Assembly: GCA_013360405.1 (NCBI GenBank)
Contig: JABWBR010000006.1
Location: 1-64,000, forward strand
DNA: 64,000 nucleotides
DNA from: Saprospiraceae bacterium
GTDB taxonomy: Bacteria > Bacteroidota > Bacteroidia > Chitinophagales > Saprospiraceae
Reading direction: 5' to 3'
In this document: positions 44,567-54,042 of the stretch, piece by piece
Position numbering within the stretch: position 1 is the stretch's first letter
How the letters are laid out: each line of letters opens with the position of its first letter
Program-made: the position numbers and the translations under genes
Notes under the pieces: generated by a model
Database searches by the model: none
What the model was told of the DNA's origin: nothing
What the model saw: the letters and a program-made list of their open reading frames with translations, nothing else

Positions 44567-45247
44567 ATGTGCGGGCGTTTCTCATTTGTGGTCTCCAAGG
44601 AAAAGATCCAGCAGCAGCTGGGCGAACAAATAGATACGGGTATCAACCTACGCATAAATTACAACGTAGCGCCTACCCAGCACGCCTATGTCATTACGAA
44701 TGATAAACCACTCGCGCTACAATATTTCACCTGGGGGCTCATCCCCCATTGGTCAAATGACGGCGAAAATAGCGGCAAGCTGATTAATGCCCGCATGGAA
44801 GGTATCGAAGCCAAACCCTCTTTCCGCGTCCCTGTGCGAAAACGAAGATGCCTGGTACTGGCCGATAGTTTTTATGAATGGAAAAACGAGGCGGGCCGAA
44901 AAATTCCTTATCGCATCGCACTCAAAAATGGCGATATCATGGTCATGGCCGGTATCTGGGATGTGTGGTACAAAGACGATTATGCCATAAAAAGCTTTAC
45001 CATCATTACCGCACCTCCCAATAAAGAAGTGGCGCCGCTTCACAACCGCATGCCGGTGCTGCTCGCCGATCGCGAAGAACAACAAAAATGGCTGAAAGAA
45101 CTTTCGCTCGAAGAAGTGCTGTCTATGTTGCATACCCCCGCAGACAACCTGCTTGAGTGCTATCGCGTATCTGAAAAAGTAAATGCGGTAAACAATAACG
45201 GTCCCGAGTTGCACCAGCGCCTCGCCGATCCACCCGCTCTCTTCTAA
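44567..45247 (+). CDS. SRAP (SOS response-associated peptidase) family protein
   Basis: 226 residues, cytosolic; shields abasic sites in single-stranded DNA through a thiazolidine link formed by Cys2. The family hallmark CGRFSF begins at residue 2, so the ATG at 44567 is the true start. Other conserved residues are Asn in INARMEGIE, Glu in DSFYEWK and His in PLHNRMPV. Adjacent to the candidate origin; YedK-like in Escherichia coli. First of four tightly packed genes. Confidence 0.94.
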   Translation: MCGRFSFVVSKEKIQQQLGEQIDTGINLRINYNVAPTQHAYVITNDKPLALQYFTWGLIPHWSNDGENSGKLINARMEGIEAKPSFRVPVRKRRCLVLADSFYEWKNEAGRKIPYRIALKNGDIMVMAGIWDVWYKDDYAIKSFTIITAPPNKEVAPLHNRMPVLLADREEQQKWLKELSLEEVLSMLHTPADNLLECYRVSEKVNAVNNNGPELHQRLADPPALF

Positions 45248-45258
45248 TTACCCGTATT

Positions 45259-45711
45259 ATGCGTACTGTTATTCAAAGAGTATCTGAAGCATCCGTTGCC
45301 GTAGATGGCGCCGTTGTAGCCCAAATTCAAACCGGCTTGCTGGTCTTGCTGGGCATTGAAGACAACGATACCCCCGACGATGTCGACTGGCTGGTGAAAA
45401 AGATCGCACAACTGCGCATTTTTAGCGATGCCCAGGGGCTGATGAATTTGTCTGTGATGGATGTTCAGGGCGAAATACTTGTAATTAGCCAGTTTACCCT
45501 GCATGCCAGTACTAAAAAAGGCAACCGCCCTTCTTTTATTAAAGCCGCAAAGCCCGACAAAGCTGTCCCCATGTATGAGTCGTTTGTACAACTACTGGAA
45601 GCAGCCTCTCATTGCCCCGTCAAAACCGGCATCTTTGGCGCCGATATGAAGGTGCGCCTGCTCAATGACGGTCCGGTTACGATTATTATGGACTCAAAAA
45701 ATAAAGAGTGA
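45259..45711 (+). CDS. dtd: D-aminoacyl-tRNA deacylase
   Basis: Homodimeric enzyme of 150 residues removing D-amino acids from tRNAs. The catalytic SQFTLHA motif and the Gly-cis-Pro motif in LNDGPVTIIMDS are both present. Start MRTVIQRVSEASV is typical. The start of the next gene overlaps its stop codon by one base (TGATG). Confidence 0.96.
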   Translation: MRTVIQRVSEASVAVDGAVVAQIQTGLLVLLGIEDNDTPDDVDWLVKKIAQLRIFSDAQGLMNLSVMDVQGEILVISQFTLHASTKKGNRPSFIKAAKPDKAVPMYESFVQLLEAASHCPVKTGIFGADMKVRLLNDGPVTIIMDSKNKE

Positions 45712-46049
45712 TGACTATCCAGGAAGCGCAACACACTGTAGATGAATGGATCCGCACTATCGGCGTGAAATACTACGGCGAATTGACCAATACGGCCATC
45801 CTGATGGAAGAAGTAGGGGAAGTAGCCTGCCTGATGGCCCGGCTTTACGGCGAGCAATCATTCAAAACTCCCGAACAGGCTGACTCGGCACGCCATGACC
45901 TGGCAGATGAAATGGCCGATGTATTGTTCGTGCTGATCTGCCTGGCTAATCAAACGGGAGTGGATCTGGCCACCGCTTTTACCGCTAATTTGAATAAAAA
46001 AACTACCCGCGATGCGGAAAGACATGCGTCAAACCCTAAATTGAAATAG
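45711..46049 (+). CDS. MazG-like nucleotide pyrophosphohydrolase
   Basis: Small all-alpha NTP pyrophosphohydrolase, 112 residues, from ATG 45711; a GTG at 45708 also reads in frame. The metal-binding acidic pattern is MEEVGEVACLMAR and LADEMADVLFVL, matching EExxE and ExxD. Related to MazG and dUTPase-like proteins that clear non-canonical nucleotides. Substrate not known. Confidence 0.87.
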   Translation: MTIQEAQHTVDEWIRTIGVKYYGELTNTAILMEEVGEVACLMARLYGEQSFKTPEQADSARHDLADEMADVLFVLICLANQTGVDLATAFTANLNKKTTRDAERHASNPKLK

Positions 46050-46051
46050 CT

Positions 46052-46552
46052 ATGACGGAACCTTCTTTTATCCAAAAAGAACAAGACGAATTCAAGTGGC
46101 TGGATTGGCTGCCTTTGCTGTTTATTGCTGCCGGTTTTGCAATGACCATTTTCTATTATCCCTCTTTGCCGGAAAAAATACCCACGCATTTTAATGGACG
46201 GGGAGAACCCGATGACTGGAGCGGAAAACACACCTTGTTTATGCTGCCCGTAATTACCGCTGTGCTCTATGGCATGATCACACTTGTCATCAGGTACGTT
46301 CCACTGAAGTATTGGAATATGCCTGTTAAAATTACGCCTGAAAATGCAGCCGTACAGTACGACTTAGCCCGCAATCTGGTGCGTATGCTGAATGTGATTG
46401 TGTCCGCAGGTTTCTGCTACATTATTTACGGTACGATACAGGTAGCCCTCCGTAAAGCAGATACGTTGAGCAATATGTTCCTCTTCTTTTTCCTTGGCGC
46501 TATCGGCTTGCTGATAGTGGGGTATTTTATTCGCGCTATGAAGTTAAAATAA
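46052..46552 (+). CDS. DUF1648 membrane protein
   Basis: Integral membrane protein of 166 residues, about four membrane segments. The family signature is LPEKIPTHFNGRGEPDDWSGK near residue 35-55, the DUF1648 motif with HFN and a following Gly-Asp. Function unknown; in Firmicutes related proteins (SdpI group) give immunity, but that role is not established for this family. Last gene of the run from SRAP, with a two-base gap. Confidence 0.85.
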   Translation: MTEPSFIQKEQDEFKWLDWLPLLFIAAGFAMTIFYYPSLPEKIPTHFNGRGEPDDWSGKHTLFMLPVITAVLYGMITLVIRYVPLKYWNMPVKITPENAAVQYDLARNLVRMLNVIVSAGFCYIIYGTIQVALRKADTLSNMFLFFFLGAIGLLIVGYFIRAMKLK

Positions 46553-46589
46553 ACAGCGCTACGCACTATCATTTGCTGCGTAGCGCTGT
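46553..46589. terminator. Bidirectional terminator between DUF1648 and DUF1501 genes
   Basis: ACAGCGCTACGCA (46553-46565) pairs perfectly over 13 bp with TGCGTAGCGCTGT (46577-46589), loop 11 bases. It fills the gap between two convergent genes. Confidence 0.75.
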
Positions 46590-46596
46590 ATTAGCT

Positions 46597-48252
46597 CTAA
46601 TGCAAAAGTCGTATTTTCTGACTGTAAATGCGCCCTCCGGCCTCGATACTGTACACATAAATACCGGCTACCAACCGCGCCTGGTTGCTCCTGAAAGTAA
46701 CCTGGTGCGTGCCCTGCCATTGCTGGCCTTTGTAGAGCTGCTCAACCGGCCGCCCCATAATGTCAAACACCTGTATGGTTACCGGCATAGGCTCCGGTAA
46801 GGTGTATTCAATAATAACCTGGCCATTTCCATAAAGAGCCTTGTGCTGTATGGAAGGTATGTTGCTGTAGCTCGTGGAGGTTGGCAGACATACAAGCCCC
46901 AACTCCGGCAAGCGGGTAAATGACTGCCCCATGACCTGGTCGACTAACGCTGTGTCTATGCATAACCAGTCTTCCAACACGGTGGCATAAATGCGCCGGA
47001 AATCAATTGCATACTGCAAATTGCCCACCACGTCTACATTCTGCAAATTGGGCAACCCACCCACAAAACCGTTGCCGTTGAGTCCGCTGCCAAACATCAT
47101 AAGCGGCGCAGCAGCACCGTGGTCTGTTCCCTGTGAGGCATTTTGCTCTATGCGCCGGCCAAATTCCGAATGTGTCATGCACAATACGTCATTGTCTACT
47201 CCCCCTGCGGCAAGGTCGTCATAAAATGCTTTTACGTTTACCGCCAGGTAGTACATCAGGCTGGGATGAACGTTGTTTTGCCCGGCATGGGTGTCAAACC
47301 CATCCACAGTGACCATATATAGCCGAGTGCCTAAACCGCCTTTTATCAGCCTGGCTACTACCGCCAATTGCTCTGCTATGTCAATGCGTAGGGGGCTGTT
47401 GTTGGGCGACTCATAGGCGCCGTTGTTGGTAGAAGCGCCATACGCATCCGCTATGGATTGGGCATAGCGGAAGGTGCTGTTGGCTATCGTCCGCATGTAT
47501 GTGAGCTGCTCGCCGTAGTAACAGTCGGGCACATCCTGCGTGTCGTACAGCATGCCCGTAACCGCTATCTCCGCCAATTGCTCGGGGTTGGCGGCTATCA
47601 TACTCATGTCAATTTCGTCGGGATTGGTAAATGTGATGCTGCCCCCGCCTCCGATTTGTATAGCCGGCGGCACATCCGGAGGATTGGTGGCAAATTCCGG
47701 GTATAAGTCGTTGAGCCAACGCCCCAGCCAACCCGAATCATCTACTACGTTGGAATCGCTGGCCGAAGCCCATATATCTCCCGAACGAAAATGCGATAAG
47801 TTCTGATCGGGGTATCCCACGTTGTTGACTACTTTCATGCGACCGTCCTGCCATAGCGTTTGCAATGCAGCCATGGTGTTGGGCATGGCCAGTTCATTGC
47901 TGAGGTTGATCAATTGATTTTGCGGAATGGCGATGTTGGGCCGCATCGATTGGTACATGCCGTATTGATAAGCCGGAATAATGGTGTTTACACCGTCGTT
48001 GCCGCCTTTTAACCTGATTAGTACCAGTATTCGGTCTGTATTGGTATTGCTCAGCGCGTAACTCAGCGGCGAATGCGCCAGGGCGGTCACAGGTACTCTG
48101 CTGAGAAATAAAGACATGCCCCCGGCTATTCCGGCCGTTCTGATAAAATCGCGGCGGCTCCAGCCACGGTGATGCAGCTCATGCGCTTCTTCTCCGTGTT
48201 CCAATTTGCTGCCGTGTATTTTGGATGTATCGTTGTTATGCTGATCACACAT
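46597..48252 (-). CDS. DUF1501 protein with Tat-type signal and T9SS sorting domain
   Basis: 551 residues. The N-terminus carries a twin-arginine motif SRRDFI at residues 32-37 followed by a hydrophobic stretch (TAGIAGGMSLFLSRVPVTALA), so export may be by the Tat pathway. The body is DUF1501, a sulfatase/alkaline-phosphatase-like fold of unknown role (GGNDGVNTIIP, MTHSEFGRRIEQNASQGTDHG, with conserved Asp/His likely metal ligands). The last 70 residues are a T9SS type A sorting domain ending in SQKIRLLH. Encoded directly downstream of DUF1800, a very common pairing. Confidence 0.88.
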   Translation of the reverse strand: MCDQHNNDTSKIHGSKLEHGEEAHELHHRGWSRRDFIRTAGIAGGMSLFLSRVPVTALAHSPLSYALSNTNTDRILVLIRLKGGNDGVNTIIPAYQYGMYQSMRPNIAIPQNQLINLSNELAMPNTMAALQTLWQDGRMKVVNNVGYPDQNLSHFRSGDIWASASDSNVVDDSGWLGRWLNDLYPEFATNPPDVPPAIQIGGGGSITFTNPDEIDMSMIAANPEQLAEIAVTGMLYDTQDVPDCYYGEQLTYMRTIANSTFRYAQSIADAYGASTNNGAYESPNNSPLRIDIAEQLAVVARLIKGGLGTRLYMVTVDGFDTHAGQNNVHPSLMYYLAVNVKAFYDDLAAGGVDNDVLCMTHSEFGRRIEQNASQGTDHGAAAPLMMFGSGLNGNGFVGGLPNLQNVDVVGNLQYAIDFRRIYATVLEDWLCIDTALVDQVMGQSFTRLPELGLVCLPTSTSYSNIPSIQHKALYGNGQVIIEYTLPEPMPVTIQVFDIMGRPVEQLYKGQQWQGTHQVTFRSNQARLVAGIYVYSIEAGGRIYSQKIRLLH

Positions 48253-48297
48253 AAGTTTTCTTTTTTTTAGATGTAGGAATGGATTTCTATCTGTAAG

Positions 48298-49758
48298 TTA
48301 CATGAGCTGAAATTCGGGAAGCCTCGAAATATGCCGCAATAACAAAGCCACCTGGATATAGGCTATGTCCCAATCCAGGTTCCATCCGGCAGAGTCGTAA
48401 TAATTCTGCGGCACATCCCACTTGAATACGGCAGTGGCCTGTTCGTAACTGGCAGGATTGTTAAATCCATTCGGAAGGTAGTAATCAACTATCTTTTGTG
48501 TGATATAGGCAGGGTCAATGGAGTCGTTGCTCAGGGTTTTGGCCAGGTTGACCAACGCTGCCTGCTGCGATTGGAATAAATAATACACGTGATAATCCAT
48601 GCCCTGCCAGCGAGCCGTGAGCGTACTGCCGTTGATCCACGAGCGGTTGCCTGCCCAACCCGATACATCTGGCGGGTTAAATAATTCCTGGCCGATGGTA
48701 TAGACAAGATAAGTCACAGACAGCATGATGTCGTCGCTGGACACATACAGGCTGTTGTATCCGGAATCCTGGATAAAGGCAACCATCATATCCGTCGGGC
48801 TTTTTACTATCGTCCCAATGACTTGTTCATCGAAGAAATGCTCACTTTTGAATAGCTGCCGAAGTACAGGCGCCAATTCCCAGTTGTGGGCCTGGAAAGT
48901 CTGGGCTAACCCATCCACGATATCTTGGTTTACTTCGTCCGGGTGGATAAACTGGCGATACAGTTTTGTGCAGATGTATTGCGCAACCTGTTCGGCTCGT
49001 TGCTCAAATATGATGTCTATAACATCGTCGTAACCCCAGTTTCCGGTTTGCCCGAATATGGTTTTCGAGCCGTTGTCGTGCAGGAAGGGAATATAGCTAA
49101 TGGTGCTGCAAAAGGTAGTATACCCGTTCCACCCAGTCAAAGCCCTGGCTGTTTCTTGTATGTCGGTCTGAGTATAGCCGTTGCCCTGGCCTAAGGTAAA
49201 TAGCTCGTATAGTTCTCGCGCATAATTTTCATTGGGCTCCAGACTCGTATTCTGTACGCCGTTCAAAAATACCAGCATGGCAGGTGTCTTGCCCATTTCA
49301 TATACCAGCGTTTTGAAATTGCCGAAAGCATGCTGCTGTAATAAGGTGTGGTACTGATACAGTTGAGAGGGGCAAGCATAGGCTTCGTACTTGGTGACCA
49401 GGTGGTTTGACCAAAATAAGGTCATCTTTTCTCTTACGCCGTTGCTCAGCATGGACCTAATCCAACTTACCACCCACTCAATCAGTTGCTGTTGGGTCTG
49501 TTGACCAAAATCGGTGTAGTCGTTGATGTCCCAGTCAGCCCATACCGGCGCAGGCGGCAGGGGGGTGTTGATGGCCTGGTCGATCAGGGCGTCAACCAGG
49601 GTGGCCGGCGTTTGACTCAACGCATTTTCTATCGTTTGCGGAGAAGCGCCAAAACCCAGGCGACGGTACAGGTGTAATACCTTTTTTTGATCCCACGGAT
49701 TATTCGCGTCGGGAACGTAAGGCGCCAGCGTACCGGTAGCGCAATTCGTTACAAGCAT
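48298..49758 (-). CDS. DUF1800 protein
   Basis: 486 residues, helical throughout, of unknown function. Characteristic segments are KKVLHLYRRLGFGASPQTIE near the start, GVREKMTLFWSNHLVT, NYARELYELFTLGQGNGYT, and QFIHPDEV; they match DUF1800. No ordinary signal peptide is visible. Pairs with DUF1501, 45 bases downstream. The pair is widespread in Bacteroidota and Planctomycetes and is thought to act on the cell surface, but no mechanism is established. Confidence 0.9.
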   Translation of the reverse strand: MLVTNCATGTLAPYVPDANNPWDQKKVLHLYRRLGFGASPQTIENALSQTPATLVDALIDQAINTPLPPAPVWADWDINDYTDFGQQTQQQLIEWVVSWIRSMLSNGVREKMTLFWSNHLVTKYEAYACPSQLYQYHTLLQQHAFGNFKTLVYEMGKTPAMLVFLNGVQNTSLEPNENYARELYELFTLGQGNGYTQTDIQETARALTGWNGYTTFCSTISYIPFLHDNGSKTIFGQTGNWGYDDVIDIIFEQRAEQVAQYICTKLYRQFIHPDEVNQDIVDGLAQTFQAHNWELAPVLRQLFKSEHFFDEQVIGTIVKSPTDMMVAFIQDSGYNSLYVSSDDIMLSVTYLVYTIGQELFNPPDVSGWAGNRSWINGSTLTARWQGMDYHVYYLFQSQQAALVNLAKTLSNDSIDPAYITQKIVDYYLPNGFNNPASYEQATAVFKWDVPQNYYDSAGWNLDWDIAYIQVALLLRHISRLPEFQLM

Positions 49759-49880
49759 AGGTGAGGGTTTAAAGTGAGAAAGCGAAATATGTACTTATTT
49801 TGTAAAATAATAAGTTTTTGTGTCGGCGGGTGTTCACTTGTGATTATTCCGAAAGATAGCGGGGTTGCAGCTATTATGAT

Positions 49881-49888
49881 TAAATTTG
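49881..49888 (+). promoter_or_regulatory. Candidate -7 element of the TonB receptor gene
   Basis: TAAATTTG, an exact TANNTTTG match, about 98 bases upstream of ATG 49986. No TTG at 19-base spacing. Confidence 0.3.
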
Positions 49889-49985
49889 GACAAAAATTAA
49901 TGCTATCATAACGTTTGATGATTTGAATTCATTGTTTTCCATATTGTAAACCGCATTTTTTTCACCATGCAAAACTCAATTGTGT

Positions 49986-52589
49986 ATGAAAGCGATTTGT
50001 ACAGCGTTATTACTGACCTTTCTAAGTTTAGTGGCAAATGCTCAACTTGATGTTAAAGGCGTCGTAACCGATGCAGCAGGCGAACCGCTCATCGGAGTGA
50101 ATGTAATAGAGAAAGGTACCAACCGCGGTACTATTACCGATCAGGACGGGTTGTACACCCTGCGGGTAGCATCCGAGGCAGCTATTTTGCAGTTTAGCTA
50201 TATCGGGTTTACTTCACAGGAAGTTCCGGTAAACGGCCGGGCAGAGCTAAACGTTGTTTTACAGGAAGGACTTACCATTTCCGGCGTAGAAGTAGTTGGC
50301 TCTCGAAGCTTGAATCGAAGCATTATTGAAACGCCGGTAGCCATAGACATTATTGATATTAGAGAAGTGACGAACACCGTAGGTCAGCTCGATGTTAACC
50401 AATTGCTCCAATACGCTGCGCCTTCCTTTAATTCTAATCGCCAGTCAGGAGCCGATGGCGCCGACCACATCGATCCCGCTACGCTGCGCGGGCTAGGCCC
50501 CGATCAAACGCTGGTGCTGTTGAACGGCAAACGCCGCCACCAGTCCTCCCTGATCAATATCTTCGGCTCTCGCGGACGCGGCAATACCGGCACCGACCTC
50601 AACGCAATTCCCGTGGCCGCTATCGATAGAATTGAAATTCTTCGCGACGGCGCCAGTGCGCAATACGGCTCTGATGCCATTGCCGGCGTGATTAATATCG
50701 TACTCAAATCTAGCGTAAACGAATTTTCCGGTAGCCTGAATACCGGTATGTATAACGCAAAAGCTCCTTCTTCTCTGGATGTGCTGAATGAAGAGAGCTT
50801 CGACGGCCAGACTATCCAGCTCAGCGGCAATTACGGCACTTCGATCGGCGAAAGCGGTTTTGTAAACGTAACCCTCGATTATTTGTCGAAAGACAATACT
50901 AACCGCCCCGCCGACCCCTCTGTATTTTCTATCTATCGCCGTCAATTCGGAGAAGCAGCCGCCAATAATTTCGGTTCTTTTTTTAACGCCCGCCTGCCGT
51001 TTAAAAATTCAAATACTTATTTCTATGCTTTCGGCGGCTATAACTACCGCTTTACCGATGCCTTTGCCTGGACCCGCGACCCCGATAGCGACCGAAATAT
51101 CCCGGCTATTTATCCCAATGGCTTCGACCCCCATATTACTTCCCGCATCACCGACAGGTCTATGTCGGCAGGGATTCGTTCGAAAATCAGGAATTGGGAC
51201 GTCGATTTCAATAATACGGTCGGCACAAATCGCTTCCACTATATTATTGACAAAACACTTAACGCGTCTTTGCTCGAAAAATCACCCACCCGCTTTGATG
51301 CAGGCGGTCATGCTTTTAGCCAGAATACAACCGGCCTCCATTTTTCACAGTATTTCCCGCAAGCGCTTTCCGGCGTCAACCTGGCGTTCGGCTCCGAATA
51401 CCGCCTCGACAATTATCAGATCTTCGCCGGTGAAGAGGGCTCCTATCGCAATTACGGCATAATCGATACGGTGATCGACGGCCGCCTCACTACTTATGAT
51501 GTGCTCGGACGCGCCGCCGGTTCACAGGGTTTTCCCGGTTTTCAGCCCGATAACGAACTCAATGAGTTTCGCTCTAACCTGGCCGCTTATTTCGATAGCG
51601 AATTCGATTTTACATCCTCATTTATGATCGGCGCCGCTATCAGGTTTGAACACTACAGCGATTTTGGCAATACGCTCAATGCAAAACTGGCTTCCCGCCT
51701 CAAAATCAATGATGCTATCTCGCTGAGAGGTTCCGTCAGTACAGGCTTCCGCGCACCTTCATTGGCACAGATCTATTACAATACGACGTTTACTGATTTT
51801 GTATCAGGCGTGCCCGTCGATAAAATTATTGCCAAAAATAATAGTCCCATAACCCGGGCTTTGGGTATCCCCGAGTTAAAAGAGGAAAAAGCCCTCAACG
51901 CAAGCTTGGGCGTCACGGCCCGTTTTGGCAGCTTTACCGCCACCATCGACGGTTATTATGTCGATATCAAAGACCGCATCGTGCTCACCGGCGCCTTCGA
52001 GGATACCGACCCCGAAATCGGCGACGAACTGCAAGCCCTCAATGTGGGCGCAGCTCAGTTTTTTACCAATGCTATTGATACCCGTACCACCGGCGTCGAC
52101 GCTATTCTTACTTATACGCAATCAGTAGGCAATGCCGGCCGGCTGCGCTTGTCTTTTGCCGGCAATTTTAATAAAATGGAACTCGGCGATGTGCATACAA
52201 ACGATAAGCTGAAAGGCAAAGAGGATATTTATTTTGGTAATAGGGAAAAGTTGTTCCTCCTGGCTTCCGCTCCCGAAAGCAAGTTGAGCCTTGTGGCCGA
52301 TTATCGGCATAATCGCCTGGGCGTCAACCTGCGCTTTACGCGTTTCGGCGAAATTTCTCTGGAAGATTTTGTCGGCACCATCGATGTGTACGAAGCCAGA
52401 ATAGTGACCGACCTGGCGCTGAGCTATCAGGTTACCCCTAATATTATGCTCAATATCGGCTCCGCCAATTTATTGAATGTGTATCCTACACAGCAGGATA
52501 CCGAAACAGAAACCGGCGGGCTATGGGATGCCGTTCAAATGGGTAGCAACGGAGCATTTTATTTCGCTAAACTAGGTTTTAGATTCTAA
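49986..52589 (+). CDS. TonB-dependent outer-membrane receptor
   Basis: 867 residues from ATG 49986, signal peptide MKAICTALLLTFLSLVANAQ. The CarboxypepD_reg-like domain occupies about 22-103 (GVNVIEKGTNRGTITDQDGLYTL), the plug follows with RGLGPDQTLVLLNGKR and IEILRDGASAQYGSDAIAGV, and the rest is a 22-stranded barrel ending with ATYFAKLGFRF-type residues (FYFAKLGFRF). It lacks a SusD-like lipoprotein neighbour, so it is not a classical polysaccharide locus. Siderophore or other nutrient uptake is inferred from family only. A hairpin terminator follows. Confidence 0.92.
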   Translation: MKAICTALLLTFLSLVANAQLDVKGVVTDAAGEPLIGVNVIEKGTNRGTITDQDGLYTLRVASEAAILQFSYIGFTSQEVPVNGRAELNVVLQEGLTISGVEVVGSRSLNRSIIETPVAIDIIDIREVTNTVGQLDVNQLLQYAAPSFNSNRQSGADGADHIDPATLRGLGPDQTLVLLNGKRRHQSSLINIFGSRGRGNTGTDLNAIPVAAIDRIEILRDGASAQYGSDAIAGVINIVLKSSVNEFSGSLNTGMYNAKAPSSLDVLNEESFDGQTIQLSGNYGTSIGESGFVNVTLDYLSKDNTNRPADPSVFSIYRRQFGEAAANNFGSFFNARLPFKNSNTYFYAFGGYNYRFTDAFAWTRDPDSDRNIPAIYPNGFDPHITSRITDRSMSAGIRSKIRNWDVDFNNTVGTNRFHYIIDKTLNASLLEKSPTRFDAGGHAFSQNTTGLHFSQYFPQALSGVNLAFGSEYRLDNYQIFAGEEGSYRNYGIIDTVIDGRLTTYDVLGRAAGSQGFPGFQPDNELNEFRSNLAAYFDSEFDFTSSFMIGAAIRFEHYSDFGNTLNAKLASRLKINDAISLRGSVSTGFRAPSLAQIYYNTTFTDFVSGVPVDKIIAKNNSPITRALGIPELKEEKALNASLGVTARFGSFTATIDGYYVDIKDRIVLTGAFEDTDPEIGDELQALNVGAAQFFTNAIDTRTTGVDAILTYTQSVGNAGRLRLSFAGNFNKMELGDVHTNDKLKGKEDIYFGNREKLFLLASAPESKLSLVADYRHNRLGVNLRFTRFGEISLEDFVGTIDVYEARIVTDLALSYQVTPNIMLNIGSANLLNVYPTQQDTETETGGLWDAVQMGSNGAFYFAKLGFRF

Positions 52590-52600
52590 TGTCTCTTTTG

Positions 52601-52635
52601 GTACAGGCTGCCTATCGCATTTGGGCAGCCTGTAC
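52601..52635 (+). terminator. Terminator after the TonB receptor gene
   Basis: GTACAGGCTGCC (52601-52612) pairs perfectly over 12 bp with GGCAGCCTGTAC (52624-52635), then TATTTT. It lies inside the longest reading frame of the next gene, which therefore should start at 52652 and not 52589. Confidence 0.8.
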
Positions 52636-52651
52636 TATTTTAATCAATGTT

Positions 52652-53950
52652 ATGCCAAAAACGATCAGTTTTCGCAGCGGTTTGTCAAGTGTACTATTCT
52701 GGTCAGTGATTTCCGCCGCTTTTATCGGCCCGGGCACGGTGACAACTACTGCCAAAGCAGGTTCTACTCATGGGCTAACCCTACTCTGGGCGCTCACTTT
52801 TTCTATTGTGGCTACTATTTTGCTACAAGAATCCGCTGCGCGCATCACTTTGGCTTCGGGTAAAAGCCTGGGTGAGATTATTGCACTCAAATATCCCGGC
52901 GCCTCGCAGCGCTATCTGCGAGTTATGTTGTTTGTTGCGGTGGCCTTCGGTTGTGCAGCCTATGAAGCCGGAAATATTTTGGGTGCAGTGGCCGGCCTGC
53001 ACTTATTATCCGGCTTTTCAAATACCTGGCTAACCATAGTAGTGGGCGCCCTCAGCTTTTTTTTGTTGTGGGCGGGCAATTTCCAACAGATCGCCCGCAT
53101 CCTGGGGATGGTGGTGTTTCTTATGGGCGCTGCGTTTTTTACCGTAGCCCTTTTTGCCGACCCTGCCTGGTGGGAATGGAAAGGACTTATAGTGCCCAGT
53201 TTTCCACAGGGAGCCGGGTTATTGACTATTGGGCTTATTGGCACTACCATTGTACCCTACAACTTGTTTTTGGCCTCCGGTATCGGCCAGGGGCAGCGCA
53301 TGAGCGAAATGCGCATGGGCGTTTCACTTGCCGTACTGATTGGCGGACTAATTTCCGGCTCCATCCTGGTTGCGTGTACTTTGGTTAAAGGGCCCTTTAG
53401 TTTTGAAGCAGTAGCGGCTACCATGACCGATACGCTGGGACCCTGGGCCTCGTGGCTATTTGGCTTTGGGCTTTTTGCCGCCGGCGCCACCTCTGCCGTC
53501 ACCGCACCGCTGGCTGCCGCTATTACGGCCAGAGGGCTGTTGGGCGCCAGTGAATCCGCCTGGACCGCCAAATCGCCTTCTTTTCGCGCCGTGTGGATGA
53601 TCGTGTTGGCAATAGGACTGCTATTCAGCCTGCTCAATGTGAAACCTATTCCCGCTATTATTTTGGCGCAAGCCATCAATGGCGTATTACTCCCGTTGGT
53701 TACTGTCTTTTTGTTATTGGCCGTAAACGACGCCACCGTTTTACCTGCCGACTATCGCAACGGCCTTTGCGCCAATATCGCTATGCTCGTTATTTTAGGC
53801 ATTACCGGCTTTTTGGGCTTCTTCAATATCCTTACCGCAGCCCGCCAGGTTTTCCCAGCGATTGCCCCAGACGAATATACCACCCATATCTCTTTGTTAT
53901 TCAGCTTACTTTTAGTAGGCAGCCTGCTATGGCGCCTCTATCGAAAATGA
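52652..53950 (+). CDS. NRAMP-family transporter with altered metal-site motifs
   Basis: Polytopic inner-membrane protein, 432 residues from ATG 52652, with 11 hydrophobic segments. The family is clear from FIGPGTVTTTAKAGSTHG (first helix) and TTIVPYNLFLASG (helix 6). In characterised NRAMP metal transporters these read DPGN and MPH, with Asp and Asn and a Met liganding the metal. Here they are Gly26-Pro-Gly-Thr29 and Val201-Pro-Tyr203-Asn204, so Mn2+/Fe2+ binding of the usual kind is unlikely. Substrate unknown. Confidence 0.83.
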   Translation: MPKTISFRSGLSSVLFWSVISAAFIGPGTVTTTAKAGSTHGLTLLWALTFSIVATILLQESAARITLASGKSLGEIIALKYPGASQRYLRVMLFVAVAFGCAAYEAGNILGAVAGLHLLSGFSNTWLTIVVGALSFFLLWAGNFQQIARILGMVVFLMGAAFFTVALFADPAWWEWKGLIVPSFPQGAGLLTIGLIGTTIVPYNLFLASGIGQGQRMSEMRMGVSLAVLIGGLISGSILVACTLVKGPFSFEAVAATMTDTLGPWASWLFGFGLFAAGATSAVTAPLAAAITARGLLGASESAWTAKSPSFRAVWMIVLAIGLLFSLLNVKPIPAIILAQAINGVLLPLVTVFLLLAVNDATVLPADYRNGLCANIAMLVILGITGFLGFFNILTAARQVFPAIAPDEYTTHISLLFSLLLVGSLLWRLYRK

Positions 53951-53980
53951 CGCCCCCCTCCCAGTAGCCATCAAGAATAT

Positions 53981-54015
53981 TCCCTCCCTCTCACACTCTC
54001 ACACTCTCTCCCTCC
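53981..54015. repeat. Short 8-bp CT/AC-rich repeats
   Basis: Units TCTCACAC, TCTCACAC, TCTCTCCC lie between the NRAMP and uracil-DNA glycosylase genes. Octamer composition resembles the repeat inside the P-type ATPase at 28914-28949. Confidence 0.6.
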
Positions 54016-54042
54016 TATCCATGCCATCCCCGTTATCCCTCC

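Noticed and set aside
49986-52589. Polysaccharide utilisation locus (SusC-type)
   Set aside because: There is no SusD-like lipoprotein or glycoside hydrolase beside the receptor; called a plain TonB receptor.
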